Below are positions 1 to 7,033 of a stretch of 45,219 nt of DNA, piece by piece (within the stretch, counting starts at the first letter, position 1; each line of letters starts with the position of its first letter). The translations under genes were made by a program, and so were the position numbers. Under the pieces are notes generated by a model, which was not told where the DNA came from, ran no database searches, and worked only from the letters and a program-made list of their open reading frames with translations. The DNA comes from Promethearchaeota archaeon. GTDB taxonomy: Archaea; Asgardarchaeota; Lokiarchaeia; Sigyniarchaeales; SOKP01. The stretch is from the NCBI GenBank assembly GCA_019057795.1, contig JAHLWS010000015.1:1-45219 (forward strand), written 5' to 3'.

Positions 1-629
1 TAAATGTCGTTATTTGAACCATTTCTATAATCTTTCCACGTTATAATCGCACCTCCACCTCCATCGCTACAGATTTGAGGATGAATTTGGGCACTACTTG
101 CTGTACAAATTTCAACGCCATTAGCAGCCCATTGTACTACACCGTTAGAATTAATTCGTTGAGCGTAAATGTCGTTACTCGAACCACTTCTATAATCATG
201 CCACGTTATAATCGCACCTCCACTTCCATCGCTACAGATTTGAGGTACAGATTGGGTATTACTTGCCGTACATATTTCCACCCCATCAACTATCCCTTGT
301 ATTACTCCACTAGAGCTAATCAATTGAGCGTATATATCGGTATCTGCACCTCTATTATCATACCACGTTATAATCGCACCTCCGCCTCCATCGCTACAGA
401 TTTGAGGTTCACCTTGGTTACTACTTTCCGTACATATTGGTTTCCCGTCATTAGACCACTCGATCCCCCAGGACAATTTAGGTGTATCTATTACTGAAAT
501 CGTTGAATCTTCATAGGTTTGATTTCTCGAAAGAAAAAGATATCGATGAGATGTATTAATAGAAATTAACGCCAAAGAAACTACCAGTAGGATTGGAAGA
601 AACAAATTTAGTTTTTGTTTTTTTCTCAT
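1..629 (-). CDS. Secreted tandem-repeat protein, N-terminal part (runs off the window)
   Basis: The reverse-strand frame is open from an ATG at 627-629 to the window edge, so the C-terminus is missing. The first ~27 residues are a basic start followed by a hydrophobic stretch (LFLPILLVVSLALISI), which reads as a signal peptide or membrane anchor. After residue ~65 come at least three ~54-55-residue repeats with the pattern ICTxSS...PQICSDGxGGAIITWxDYRxGxxxDIYAQ. This resembles surface proteins with WxDxRxGxxDIYAQR-type beta-propeller repeats; I infer an extracellular propeller-like protein. An AAGGATGA ribosome-binding-like site lies just upstream of the ATG. The function and any ligand are unknown. 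Confidence 0.75.
   Translation of the reverse strand, partial: MRKKQKLNLFLPILLVVSLALISINTSHRYLFLSRNQTYEDSTISVIDTPKLSWGIEWSNDGKPICTESSNQGEPQICSDGGGGAIITWYDNRGADTDIYAQLISSSGVIQGIVDGVEICTASNTQSVPQICSDGSGGAIITWHDYRSGSSNDIYAQRINSNGVVQWAANGVEICTASSAQIHPQICSDGGGGAIITWKDYRNGSNNDI
41..407. repeat. In-frame tandem DNA repeats, 162-165 bp period
   Basis: A near-identical ~40-nt block starting TTATAATCGCACCTCCAC occurs at 41, 206 and 368. The spacings of 165 and 162 bp are exact multiples of three (55 and 54 codons). The blocks encode the PQICSDGxGGAIITW part of the reverse-strand repeat protein. High nucleotide conservation between units suggests recent duplication or ongoing homogenisation. Confidence 0.8.
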
Positions 630-630
630 G

Positions 631-960
631 ATTTCATCCTTCTTAAAAATATTTTTTAATTAAATTGTTATTAGATCTTTCATATTTTCTTAATTTAAAT
701 TTAATCCTTTTTTTTATTTAAATTCAATAAATGAAGGGATTTAAAATAATTTTAGAAGATTTTTGGTATTAGTATGCGGCATAAATATTGCATGAAACGA
801 CATAACACATGAATAATATCATCATATGCAAATTAATTCGTGAAACTCAGCTTTCACGATCAAAATAACTTTTTTTTTCTGAGAAAATTGTATTTCTAAC
901 AAAAAACTAAGCAAAAATTATAAATACTTAGTATTTCTTAATTTTACTTAGTGATATAAA
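631..960. other. Intergenic, AT-rich divergent promoter region
   Basis: This 330-bp gap separates the divergent reverse-strand repeat protein and the forward AbrB-type gene. It should hold both promoters. The recognisable elements are a TATA-like ATTATAAATA at about 917-926 and operator-like repeats next to the AbrB gene. I see no credible coding sequence. Confidence 0.5.
917..953 (+). promoter_or_regulatory. TATA-like box with two TACTTAGTR operator-like sites before the AbrB/PIN pair
   Basis: An archaeal TATA-like stretch (ATTATAAATA, ~917-926) precedes the ATG at 961 by about 35-40 nt. A 15-nt odd palindrome AAATACTTAGTATTT lies at 922-936, overlapping the box, and a second copy of its core (TACTTAGTG) sits at 945-953. 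Antitoxins of this fold usually bind such sites to repress their own operon. The same core TACTwAGTA recurs before the second toxin-antitoxin pair at 1815-1823. Confidence 0.5.
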
Positions 961-1215
961 ATGGTATTAGACAAAGTTGTTAATGAAAAAGAAGTTACAA
1001 TTACTAATCGTGGTATGATTACAATTCCAGCTAAGTTTAGAAAAAACTTTAATTTAAAAGATGGGGATAAAGTTTTAATAATTGAAGACGAGGGTACTCT
1101 TAAAATCATACCGATTAAAGATCCCGAAACTTTGCGCTTAAATTCTTATAATACTGAAGAAATGAAGGGAGAAATGAATAAATCTCGCAAAGAAGAATTG
1201 GAACGGGAAATATAA
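961..1215 (+). CDS. AbrB/MazE-type (SpoVT-AbrB) antitoxin
   Basis: This 84-residue protein carries a swapped-hairpin AbrB DNA-binding domain at about residues 10-52; the TNRGMITIPAKFRKNFNLKDGD segment is the family hallmark. The C-terminal tail (~55-84) is charged and helical, as expected for the toxin-neutralising part. The stop codon is immediately followed by the ATG of a PIN-domain gene, so the two are co-translated. By family it should neutralise the PIN RNase and repress the operon through the palindromic sites upstream. The partner assignment is inferred from adjacency. Confidence 0.85.
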   Translation: MVLDKVVNEKEVTITNRGMITIPAKFRKNFNLKDGDKVLIIEDEGTLKIIPIKDPETLRLNSYNTEEMKGEMNKSRKEELEREI

Positions 1216-1629
1216 ATGAAGAATAAAGCTTGTATAGACACGGGGATTATTACACAATTATATTCTAAAGAACCTCCTAAGAGTATTTTACATTTTATGA
1301 ACTCAATTAAGGCGGGAAAAATAGAAGCATATGTTCTTTCACCTATAATTGTAGAGGCATTTTATCATATATGTAAATTGAAAGGAAAAGCAAATGCAGA
1401 AACAATGATTGCAACATTTCTTAAAACCTATCCAATAAAAATTGTGAATTTTAATCAATCACTCATTTTTAAAGCAGGTATATTAAAATGTCAGCACCGA
1501 GCAGAATTATCCTATAATGATTGTTATGCTATTGCTTTTTCCTTAAATAAAAAAATTACATTTCATACAACAGAAAAAAGCTTAACCAAAATACTACCAA
1601 CTCTAAAATTAAAAACTTATAAGTTTTAA
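1216..1629 (+). CDS. PIN-domain ribonuclease toxin (VapC-like)
   Basis: This 137-residue PIN protein has the expected acidic active-site residues: Asp8 in CIDTG, Glu47 in the VEAFYHI helix and Asp103 in the NDCYAIA segment. The later HTTEKSL loop occupies the position of the fourth acidic residue. PIN toxins are Mg2+-dependent RNases, often cutting tRNA or rRNA. The start codon abuts the stop of the AbrB-type antitoxin, which fits an AbrB/PIN (VapBC-like) operon. The RNA target cannot be read from the sequence. Confidence 0.85.
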   Translation: MKNKACIDTGIITQLYSKEPPKSILHFMNSIKAGKIEAYVLSPIIVEAFYHICKLKGKANAETMIATFLKTYPIKIVNFNQSLIFKAGILKCQHRAELSYNDCYAIAFSLNKKITFHTTEKSLTKILPTLKLKTYKF

Positions 1630-1706
1630 CTTTGCTAACCTTTAAAGTAAAGGAAAAGTATTTGTGTTTACAGTTAATTTTATATTAAAATTAACTTTAG
1701 TTTATT

Positions 1707-1820
1707 ATGAACTTCAGATTAGCTACTATTGAGGATGTACCAGAAATCGTTAAGGAATCGAAGCCCCTGATCCAAATCTATTTTTATAAAGATAGATTTA
1801 TTAAGTCACTAAGTTACTAA
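1707..1820 (+). pseudogene. GNAT acetyltransferase N-terminal remnant
   Basis: A short 37-codon frame starts MNFRLATIEDVPEIVKES, a textbook beginning of a GNAT-family N-acetyltransferase (first strand and helix), and then stops. The acetyl-CoA-binding motif A is absent, so this cannot be an active enzyme. It lies between two toxin-antitoxin pairs; the second pair appears to have been inserted into, or replaced, the rest of the gene. The tail of the remnant overlaps operator-like repeats. Confidence 0.6.
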
Positions 1821-1826
1821 GTAACT
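1807..1826 (+). promoter_or_regulatory. Operator-like palindrome before the second toxin-antitoxin pair
   Basis: A 15-nt odd palindrome AGTTACTAAGTAACT (1812-1826) ends 3 nt before the ATG at 1830, preceded by a related CACTAAGTT at 1807-1815. Its core TACTAAGTA differs only at the central base from the TACTTAGTA before the AbrB gene. The location over the start suggests autorepression by an antitoxin. This is inferred from symmetry and position only. Confidence 0.45.
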
Positions 1827-1829
1827 AAT

Positions 1830-2114
1830 ATGGCAACTATAAAATTTGATAGACAAAATGAATTGGATGAAATTTTAGCCCGTATATACTTAGATACAAA
1901 TAAGAAATTTACAAAAAAAGACCTTTTAGAAATTATTTTCGAATTAGGAATTCAGGACTATCATGCTTTACTTAATAAGATAAATAATAAAGATAAAACC
2001 GATACAAAAGATTTAAGAAATCAATTCATTCACATCTTTTCAGGATCACTGTCAGTCTCAAATCCTGATGCTATTAATCCAAAATCGATTTGGGAAAAAC
2101 ATTTAGAGGATTAA
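1830..2114 (+). CDS. Putative antitoxin of a PIN toxin, unrecognised family
   Basis: The 94-residue protein is short, charged and predicted largely helical (DRQNELDEILARIYLDTNKK, then KKDLLEIIFELGIQDYHALL). I do not recognise a named antitoxin fold. It lies one base before the ATG of a clear PIN-domain gene and ends in a SIWEKHLED tail typical of toxin-binding segments. Size, order and spacing make it the probable antitoxin. An N-terminal helix-turn-helix or ribbon-helix-helix variant could bind the palindrome just upstream. Confidence 0.6.
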   Translation: MATIKFDRQNELDEILARIYLDTNKKFTKKDLLEIIFELGIQDYHALLNKINNKDKTDTKDLRNQFIHIFSGSLSVSNPDAINPKSIWEKHLED

Positions 2115-2115
2115 A

Positions 2116-2550
2116 ATGACAGTATATTTTTTAGATACAAATATCTTATGGTGGTATTTTGTTAAGAATTCAATCAATCATCAACCAATTAAAAATTACT
2201 TGGATAATCTTATCTTAAATGCTCAAAATTCTTTTATTATAAATGAATTTGTTATGATAGAACTATTTCATTTATTAATTAAAAACAAAGGAAAAGAAGG
2301 TTTTAGAATAGCATCATTGTTACTAAATGAAAAATATCCCTTTTTTAAATTTAAGTATGATTTACTTCAGATATCAGATTTAGATAGTGTATTAAGAATT
2401 CTACATAAGTACGGGAATATTAGTTCAATTGGTGGGAGAGATTCAACAATTATTTACTCTATGACTCGTCATAAAGTTAGAAACATTATAACAAATGATA
2501 AAGGGTTTGAAAAAATAAATTCAATTACGATTCACAACCCATTGAACTAA
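2116..2550 (+). CDS. PIN-domain ribonuclease toxin (VapC-like)
   Basis: This 144-residue protein has all four PIN acidic positions: Asp7 in FLDTNILWW, Glu49 in the MIELFHLL helix, Asp109 in GGRDSTIIYS and the Asp in the ITNDKGF loop (~128). The GRDSTI and TNDKGF motifs are diagnostic of VapC-type RNases. It follows its presumed antitoxin by a single base, so translation is coupled. The sequence is quite different from the PIN toxin at 1216-1629, so this is an independent acquisition rather than a tandem duplicate. Confidence 0.85.
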   Translation: MTVYFLDTNILWWYFVKNSINHQPIKNYLDNLILNAQNSFIINEFVMIELFHLLIKNKGKEGFRIASLLLNEKYPFFKFKYDLLQISDLDSVLRILHKYGNISSIGGRDSTIIYSMTRHKVRNIITNDKGFEKINSITIHNPLN

Positions 2551-2629
2551 TTTAAAAAATAGAGATTTTAATCTTGTAAAAAAATCTCTATTAGTAAAAT
2601 CTAACATAATTCTTACAGGCGAATATAAA

Positions 2630-3127
2630 ATGAATATAAAACGACATGCAGGTGCTGATAGAGAAATACCCCATGCACATCTATATCACGCATTACTGCC
2701 AGTAATATTCTGGGTAATTTGGTTTTTGGATTTACAAGTATTTCAATTAACCACGTTTTTAAACGATTATATACATTTGTTAATACGAGTACCTGTATTT
2801 ATTGTAATATTTGGCATTGCCTTGGTTATTATTTTGAAATCTCATAAACTATTATTTCAATCACATAAGCCTCCAAATCAATTACAATCTGGAGGAATCC
2901 TTAGGTATGTTAGAAATCCTATGTATCTTGGGATATTATTAATCTACATTTCTTTGATATTCTTATCTATTTCACTGATTAGCATTGTTGTATTCATCAT
3001 CGTGTTTCTTGTGTATAATAAAATGGTTAATTTCGAAGAAAATATCCTTGAAGCTAAATTTGGGGAAGAATATAAAGAATATAAGAAAAATGTGCCCAAA
3101 TGGATTCCAAACCCGTTTAAAAAGTAA
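2630..3127 (+). CDS. Isoprenylcysteine carboxyl methyltransferase-like integral membrane methyltransferase
   Basis: The 165-residue protein has about four membrane segments. It ends with the signature of the ICMT/phospholipid methyltransferase family: GGILRYVRNPMYLG (about 87-100) followed by a cytosolic FEENILEAKFGEEYKEYKKNV...WIP tail. In this family the RNPMYLG and E...FGxEYxxY motifs bind S-adenosylmethionine. Substrates range from prenylated cysteine to lipids and metals; which applies here is unknown. Its presence beside Ras-family GTPases in Asgard genomes is tempting but the GTPase in this window lacks an obvious C-terminal prenylation cysteine. Confidence 0.75.
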   Translation: MNIKRHAGADREIPHAHLYHALLPVIFWVIWFLDLQVFQLTTFLNDYIHLLIRVPVFIVIFGIALVIILKSHKLLFQSHKPPNQLQSGGILRYVRNPMYLGILLIYISLIFLSISLISIVVFIIVFLVYNKMVNFEENILEAKFGEEYKEYKKNVPKWIPNPFKK

Positions 3128-3207
3128 AGAAATAGTTTGAGTATTTTAATAATTTTTATTAAATCCTTTTTTAAATATAATAAAATCATCTAAATGATGT
3201 TTTAACT

Positions 3208-4056
3208 ATGAAAAAGAATTGGTATAAAAGTAAAGTGTTTGTAATTACAGGAGCGAGCGGTGATATCGGTAGCGAAGTGTGTCGTCTTTTTGCTCCTTTA
3301 GGAATGAGGATGTACTTATTAGATTTACCTAATTCGCCTTTAGAGGGGCTTGTAGATGAATTGAAAAAACTTGGAGCGGATTATATTGAAGCAATTATCT
3401 TAGATGTAACAAACCGAGAACAAATTGAAGTAGTTTTTAAAAAGATTGGTGAGAAAGAGAAGTATATTGATATCATATTTAATAATGCCGGAATTGGAAG
3501 CAAATGCTCAATAACAAATAAAGGAACGTTTGAAGAGTACAGAAAAATAATGTCAGTAAATGTAGACGGCATGTGGCTCGTACTTCAGGCAGCTCTCCCT
3601 TACATAGGACGACCTTCTCCAACGAAAAAATACCCAGATAGAAGGGAAGGACAATTAATATTTTCTTCGAGTGCTGCGGGAAAGACTGGTGTCCCTAACA
3701 TGGCAGCATACGCTATGAGCAAAAGCGCAATTATAGCCTTAGCAGATTCGATTCGGTTGGAATATAAAATGAATGGCCATAAAATTGATGTAATTACTTC
3801 AGTATCAGCTCCTGCTAATACTAAATTTTATAACACACCAGAAATGGTGAACTGGGTGAAAAATTATCAAAAGAAAGGCTTTTTTTTTAAATTTGTCGAG
3901 CCTCAAGATGTTGCTAAACGAGTCTTAAAAGCTTCACGCAAAAATAAGAAAGAGATTTATGTGCCAAGATTTTGGTGGTTAATAGGCTTTCTATTCGTTT
4001 TCAGCCACGGTTTAATAGGGAACTTACTTATTAAAATTGAGAAAAACCAGAAATAA
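3208..4056 (+). CDS. Short-chain dehydrogenase/reductase with hydrophobic C-terminus
   Basis: A classical 282-residue SDR: TGASGDIG nucleotide-binding loop (~14-21), NNAG at ~92-95, catalytic Ser in IFSSSAAG and YAMSK as the Tyr-x-x-x-Lys pair. The Asp (LDLP) after the second strand suggests NAD(H) preference. The C-terminal ~25 residues (FWWLIGFLFVFSHGLIGNLLI) form a hydrophobic segment, which would anchor the enzyme to the membrane, as seen in lipid-acting SDRs. The substrate is unknown; a lipid or retinol-like alcohol/ketone is a guess from the anchor. It stands alone between unrelated genes. Confidence 0.8.
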   Translation: MKKNWYKSKVFVITGASGDIGSEVCRLFAPLGMRMYLLDLPNSPLEGLVDELKKLGADYIEAIILDVTNREQIEVVFKKIGEKEKYIDIIFNNAGIGSKCSITNKGTFEEYRKIMSVNVDGMWLVLQAALPYIGRPSPTKKYPDRREGQLIFSSSAAGKTGVPNMAAYAMSKSAIIALADSIRLEYKMNGHKIDVITSVSAPANTKFYNTPEMVNWVKNYQKKGFFFKFVEPQDVAKRVLKASRKNKKEIYVPRFWWLIGFLFVFSHGLIGNLLIKIEKNQK

Positions 4057-4214
4057 TATTGTTAAGTTAAATTAAACATCATCTTATAAAAGAATTGAGT
4101 TAAAATAAATCTAATAAGAGAGATTTAAGTATTAGAAATGATATGAGATTTTTAATAAACATAACTCTATTAAAAAAAATAAAATTTTGTTGAATAAAAA
4201 AAGGGTTAAAACCT

Positions 4215-5171
4215 ATGGCTATTCAAATAAATAAAATGATTTTCCAGGGGATTCTCAATGCGCTAATGTACATTGCTTTACCGTTAATTATCTTTGAATT
4301 AATCTCAATGATTGCACCTATGACATTTAGTCAAGAATTCAAAATTACCATAATCATTATTGGAATTATTGGTACTTTTTTTGCCATATTAAGGTATGCT
4401 TTTCCCAAAGACACTTCTGCGAATCGTCTTATGACGTTTGGTTCTACAATATACTCTGGGATTTACGTGTTTTATATTTTCGGGGGTTTTACGACCGGAG
4501 TACAATTGGGGACATATTCAATAAATTTACCTGCGCTTCAAGTATTTTTAGGTATACAAATCATAGCTTGGTTGTTATTAGGTTCATATGGGATTAAGGC
4601 ATTGCAATACTTAATTGAAGCAATAGAATTACGAAAAAATAAAGAATATCGTGTAAAATTTAAACTTAGTCATATTTTTAAAGTATTAGGTACGATGTTA
4701 AGTCTTATCACATTTGGTTATCTTGGTAGCATTGGTTATAGCGGAATGAATCTCGGTTTTAATTTTCACGACACATATCCAATAGGATGGGATGACGGCG
4801 GTACACTTCTTGATCTAAGCGACGATAATATTAATGTCACGTTTACTTTTGATCTCGACAACCAAGGATTTTACGCTATTTATGATGTTTATATCGACGC
4901 AGAATTTCATACAGTGGATAGCGCGAATGAATCAGCTCTCCCTGTAGGAGTTAAAGTAGGAGAATCATTTGATACCTATTTTAGTACGTTTCATTCCTCC
5001 ACAAATAATATCAATAATAACATAACAATTATTATAGATCCAGCTTATATAGAGGGATTAGCTACTACAGATGCAACTTTAGCGCTTAAAATCTCATTTT
5101 CTACGTACTATGCCGCAATCCTCATTAATTTGAATGCAACTGTAAATATTCCGTGGGCTCACTTAATTTAA
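4215..5171 (+). CDS. Membrane protein with five helices and a beta-rich extracellular domain, unknown function
   Basis: I do not recognise a family. The 318-residue protein has about five hydrophobic helices (roughly 13-35, 43-62, 72-95, 107-135, 153-178). They are followed by a ~140-residue domain with alternating strands rich in Thr/Asn/Asp (NVTFTFDLDNQGFYAIYDVYID), resembling LEA14/CARDB-like immunoglobulin folds placed outside the cell. An AAAGGGTTAAAACCT stretch lies just before the ATG. It precedes the selenoprotein gene by ~135 bp on the same strand but a functional tie is not evident. Confidence 0.65.
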   Translation: MAIQINKMIFQGILNALMYIALPLIIFELISMIAPMTFSQEFKITIIIIGIIGTFFAILRYAFPKDTSANRLMTFGSTIYSGIYVFYIFGGFTTGVQLGTYSINLPALQVFLGIQIIAWLLLGSYGIKALQYLIEAIELRKNKEYRVKFKLSHIFKVLGTMLSLITFGYLGSIGYSGMNLGFNFHDTYPIGWDDGGTLLDLSDDNINVTFTFDLDNQGFYAIYDVYIDAEFHTVDSANESALPVGVKVGESFDTYFSTFHSSTNNINNNITIIIDPAYIEGLATTDATLALKISFSTYYAAILINLNATVNIPWAHLI

Positions 5172-5305
5172 CTTCTAAAAATTCTTCTTTCTTTTTTTAT
5201 TTTCAAGTTATAATTTCTCATCAAAGTATAAGATAACAGCATCTTTGAGTTACTTAATAATTTATATCCAATTACTTTAAATTTGAAATCACTCAATTTT
5301 TTAAT

Positions 5306-5818
5306 ATGAACGACGACGAACCGCCAAGACCTAGTGGATTACCAACGGGTTCTAAAGCGCCATTATTTGACACTAAGGATATTTATGGAAACGAACTCAG
5401 CTTAAAAAAACTACTTGAAGTCTATAACGGAGTGTTAATTGATTTCTTTAGAGGAAACTGGTGAAGTCATTGCAAAAAACATTTAACGCTACTAACCGAA
5501 AATATATCTGAATTTGAGAAAAGGAATATTAAACTTATGTCAATAGCAAGCGATAGCGAAAGACTTTTAAAAAAATTCAAGGAAGAAAATAATTTTGCAG
5601 TAGATATGATATCTGATCGCGGAGCAAAGATTGCCAAGGATTACGATGTTTACTGGTTTGCTCCCGGTGGAGGAGGGACTATGAATATCAAACAAGCGGT
5701 ACCGAGCAAATTTCTAATAAACAAGGACGGAAAGATTATTTGGACTTATATTGGTAAAGATAAGACTGATAGGCCTTCAATAAAGATGATGACAGATATA
5801 ATTGACGAAAAAATATAG
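5306..5818 (+). CDS. Selenocysteine-containing peroxiredoxin-like protein (AhpC/TSA-like, in-frame UGA)
   Basis: One continuous frame runs from ATG 5306 to TAG 5816-5818 with a single internal TGA at 5462-5464 (codon 53). The residues before it (GSKAPLFDTKDIYGNEL..., then VLIDFFRGNW) and after it (SHCKKHLTLLTENISEFEKR, then SIASDS) are the two halves of a thioredoxin-fold peroxiredoxin. Relatives read RGxWCPxC here, so the TGA takes the place of the peroxidatic cysteine, giving a U-x-x-C motif with Cys56. The rest (WFAPGGGGTM, AVPSKFLINKDGKIIWTYIG) is typical of the fold. A SECIS hairpin begins 2 nt after the stop. Total 170 residues. Expected role: thiol/selenol reduction of peroxides in the cytosol. 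A plain nonsense mutation is the alternative, but the exact position and the SECIS argue strongly against it. Confidence 0.88.
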
Positions 5819-5819
5819 A

Positions 5820-5890
5820 ATCCCGTAAGGATGACTCGTGTGTAAAAACTATAGACGCATGACGACGAACCTTGCAAGGTTTTACGGGAT
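5820..5890 (+). promoter_or_regulatory. SECIS element in the 3' untranslated region, eukaryote-like kink-turn form
   Basis: The outer helix is ATCCCGTAA (5820-5828) paired with TTACGGGAT (5882-5890). Inside lies AUGAC (5831-5835) opposite CGAC (5863-5866). G5833-A5865 and A5834-G5864 form tandem sheared G-A pairs, the quartet of eukaryotic SECIS elements. Above it is an 8-bp helix (5836-5843 with 5855-5862, including G-U wobbles) closed by an 11-nt loop beginning with five A residues (5844-5854), matching the unpaired AA of the eukaryotic apical loop. The 3' strand also has a 14-nt palindrome AACCTTGCAAGGTT. Location directly after a gene with an in-frame UGA supports the call. Confidence 0.82.
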
Positions 5891-5898
5891 ATTACTTC

Positions 5899-5906
5899 TT
5901 TTTTTT
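5899..5906 (+). terminator. T-tract terminator after the SECIS
   Basis: A run of eight T residues follows the SECIS by 8 nt, typical of archaeal U-tract termination. It would leave the SECIS intact in the mature 3' untranslated region of the peroxiredoxin mRNA. Confidence 0.45.
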
Positions 5907-5955
5907 AGATTTTTAAGATTAAAATAAAATGATATAGAATGTATTAAATGAATTA

Positions 5956-6777
5956 TTAATAGGTGTAGAACCCCTTACCAGATTTCCTTCCTAATTCGCC
6001 ATTATCTACCATTTCTTTAAGAGCTTTTGGCGGCTTATCGTTTGGGTCTCCGCTTTCGTTATAGTAAGACATCTCGATATCCCAAACTACATCTAACCCA
6101 ACTTGGTCCATCAAAGTAAAAGGGCCGTGTCCCATCCCAGTGTAAATCTTCCACGCTTGATCAACTACTTCAAAATCAGCGTGTCCACCCGCCCATATTT
6201 TCAAGCTTTCTTTTTTAATTGCGCGCCATATTCGATTAAATACAAAACCAAAGCATTCTTTTTTAACAATTAATGGCGTTATATCTATACTTTCAACCCA
6301 ATTCTTTCCTTTTTGAAAAGTATCGTCGCTCGTTCCGCTCCCTCTCATTATATCTGCCATAGGAGATACTGTTAAATGGTAAAAGTGGATATTTAACACT
6401 TTATCTTTTCGTTTAACAGAGTCTTCAAGTTTGGATACTGGAATCGAGGAACTATTAGTCGCAATTATAGCATGTGGTGGCGCAAATTTGTCGATCTCAG
6501 AAAATATTTCTTTCTTCAAGTCCAATTTTTCTGGTATTGCTTCTATAATTAGATCTGCATCTTTTACAGCTTCCGCAATTGTGTCATGGAATGAAACATC
6601 TCCAGAAACCTTTTTTATCCTTTTTCTTCTCGCAATTTTTCTCGTGTATTTATCAAACCCTTCGGGATTTGCGTCGTACATTCGAATAGAATAATTCTTG
6701 TCCGCAGATTTTTCAACAATTTGCTTTCCCATGAAGCCTATTCCAATAATAGAAACAACTTTAATTTCATCAACCAT
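5956..6777 (-). CDS. 3-hydroxyacyl-CoA dehydrogenase-family protein, atypical active site
   Basis: The 273-residue protein has a Rossmann start IIGIGFMGKQIV and an acidic YDANPEG after the second strand (NAD(H) type). It also has NSSSIPVSKL, the NIHFYH motif carrying the family catalytic His, and the C-terminal six-helix domain ending GRKSGKGFYTY. The usual HFFNP...(L/V)E segment reads HFYHLTVSPMADIM, so the Asn and the catalytic Glu are not conserved, with Asp as the closest acid. It may act on a substrate other than a fatty acyl-CoA, for instance a beta-hydroxy acid. It is divergent from the alcohol dehydrogenase at 7034, and a shared upstream region could coordinate them. Confidence 0.75.
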   Translation of the reverse strand: MVDEIKVVSIIGIGFMGKQIVEKSADKNYSIRMYDANPEGFDKYTRKIARRKRIKKVSGDVSFHDTIAEAVKDADLIIEAIPEKLDLKKEIFSEIDKFAPPHAIIATNSSSIPVSKLEDSVKRKDKVLNIHFYHLTVSPMADIMRGSGTSDDTFQKGKNWVESIDITPLIVKKECFGFVFNRIWRAIKKESLKIWAGGHADFEVVDQAWKIYTGMGHGPFTLMDQVGLDVVWDIEMSYYNESGDPNDKPPKALKEMVDNGELGRKSGKGFYTY

Positions 6778-7033
6778 TTTTGATCCACTAATTTTTTTTA
6801 ATCATGTTACCTTTTGATTTCTCTCTTTAAGTAGTTGATAGTTTAAAAAAATCTTCGAGCAAATTTCAACAAGTAAATCTCTACAAATATGTCTAATTAT
6901 TACAGTTACTCCATAATTATATATTCAAGTTTATCTCCAATAATTAATAATCAACTTTTTACAAGAAATCTTTCTTTAAAATTTAATTTACAAATAAAAA
7001 AAAATATGGATTCCAAAAGGAGATAAGATTAAA

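Noticed and set aside
75..497. Forward 140-residue open frame rich in Thr, Tyr and Arg
   Set aside because: It is the antisense shadow of the reverse-strand repeat protein; its repetitive sequence only mirrors the DNA repeats.
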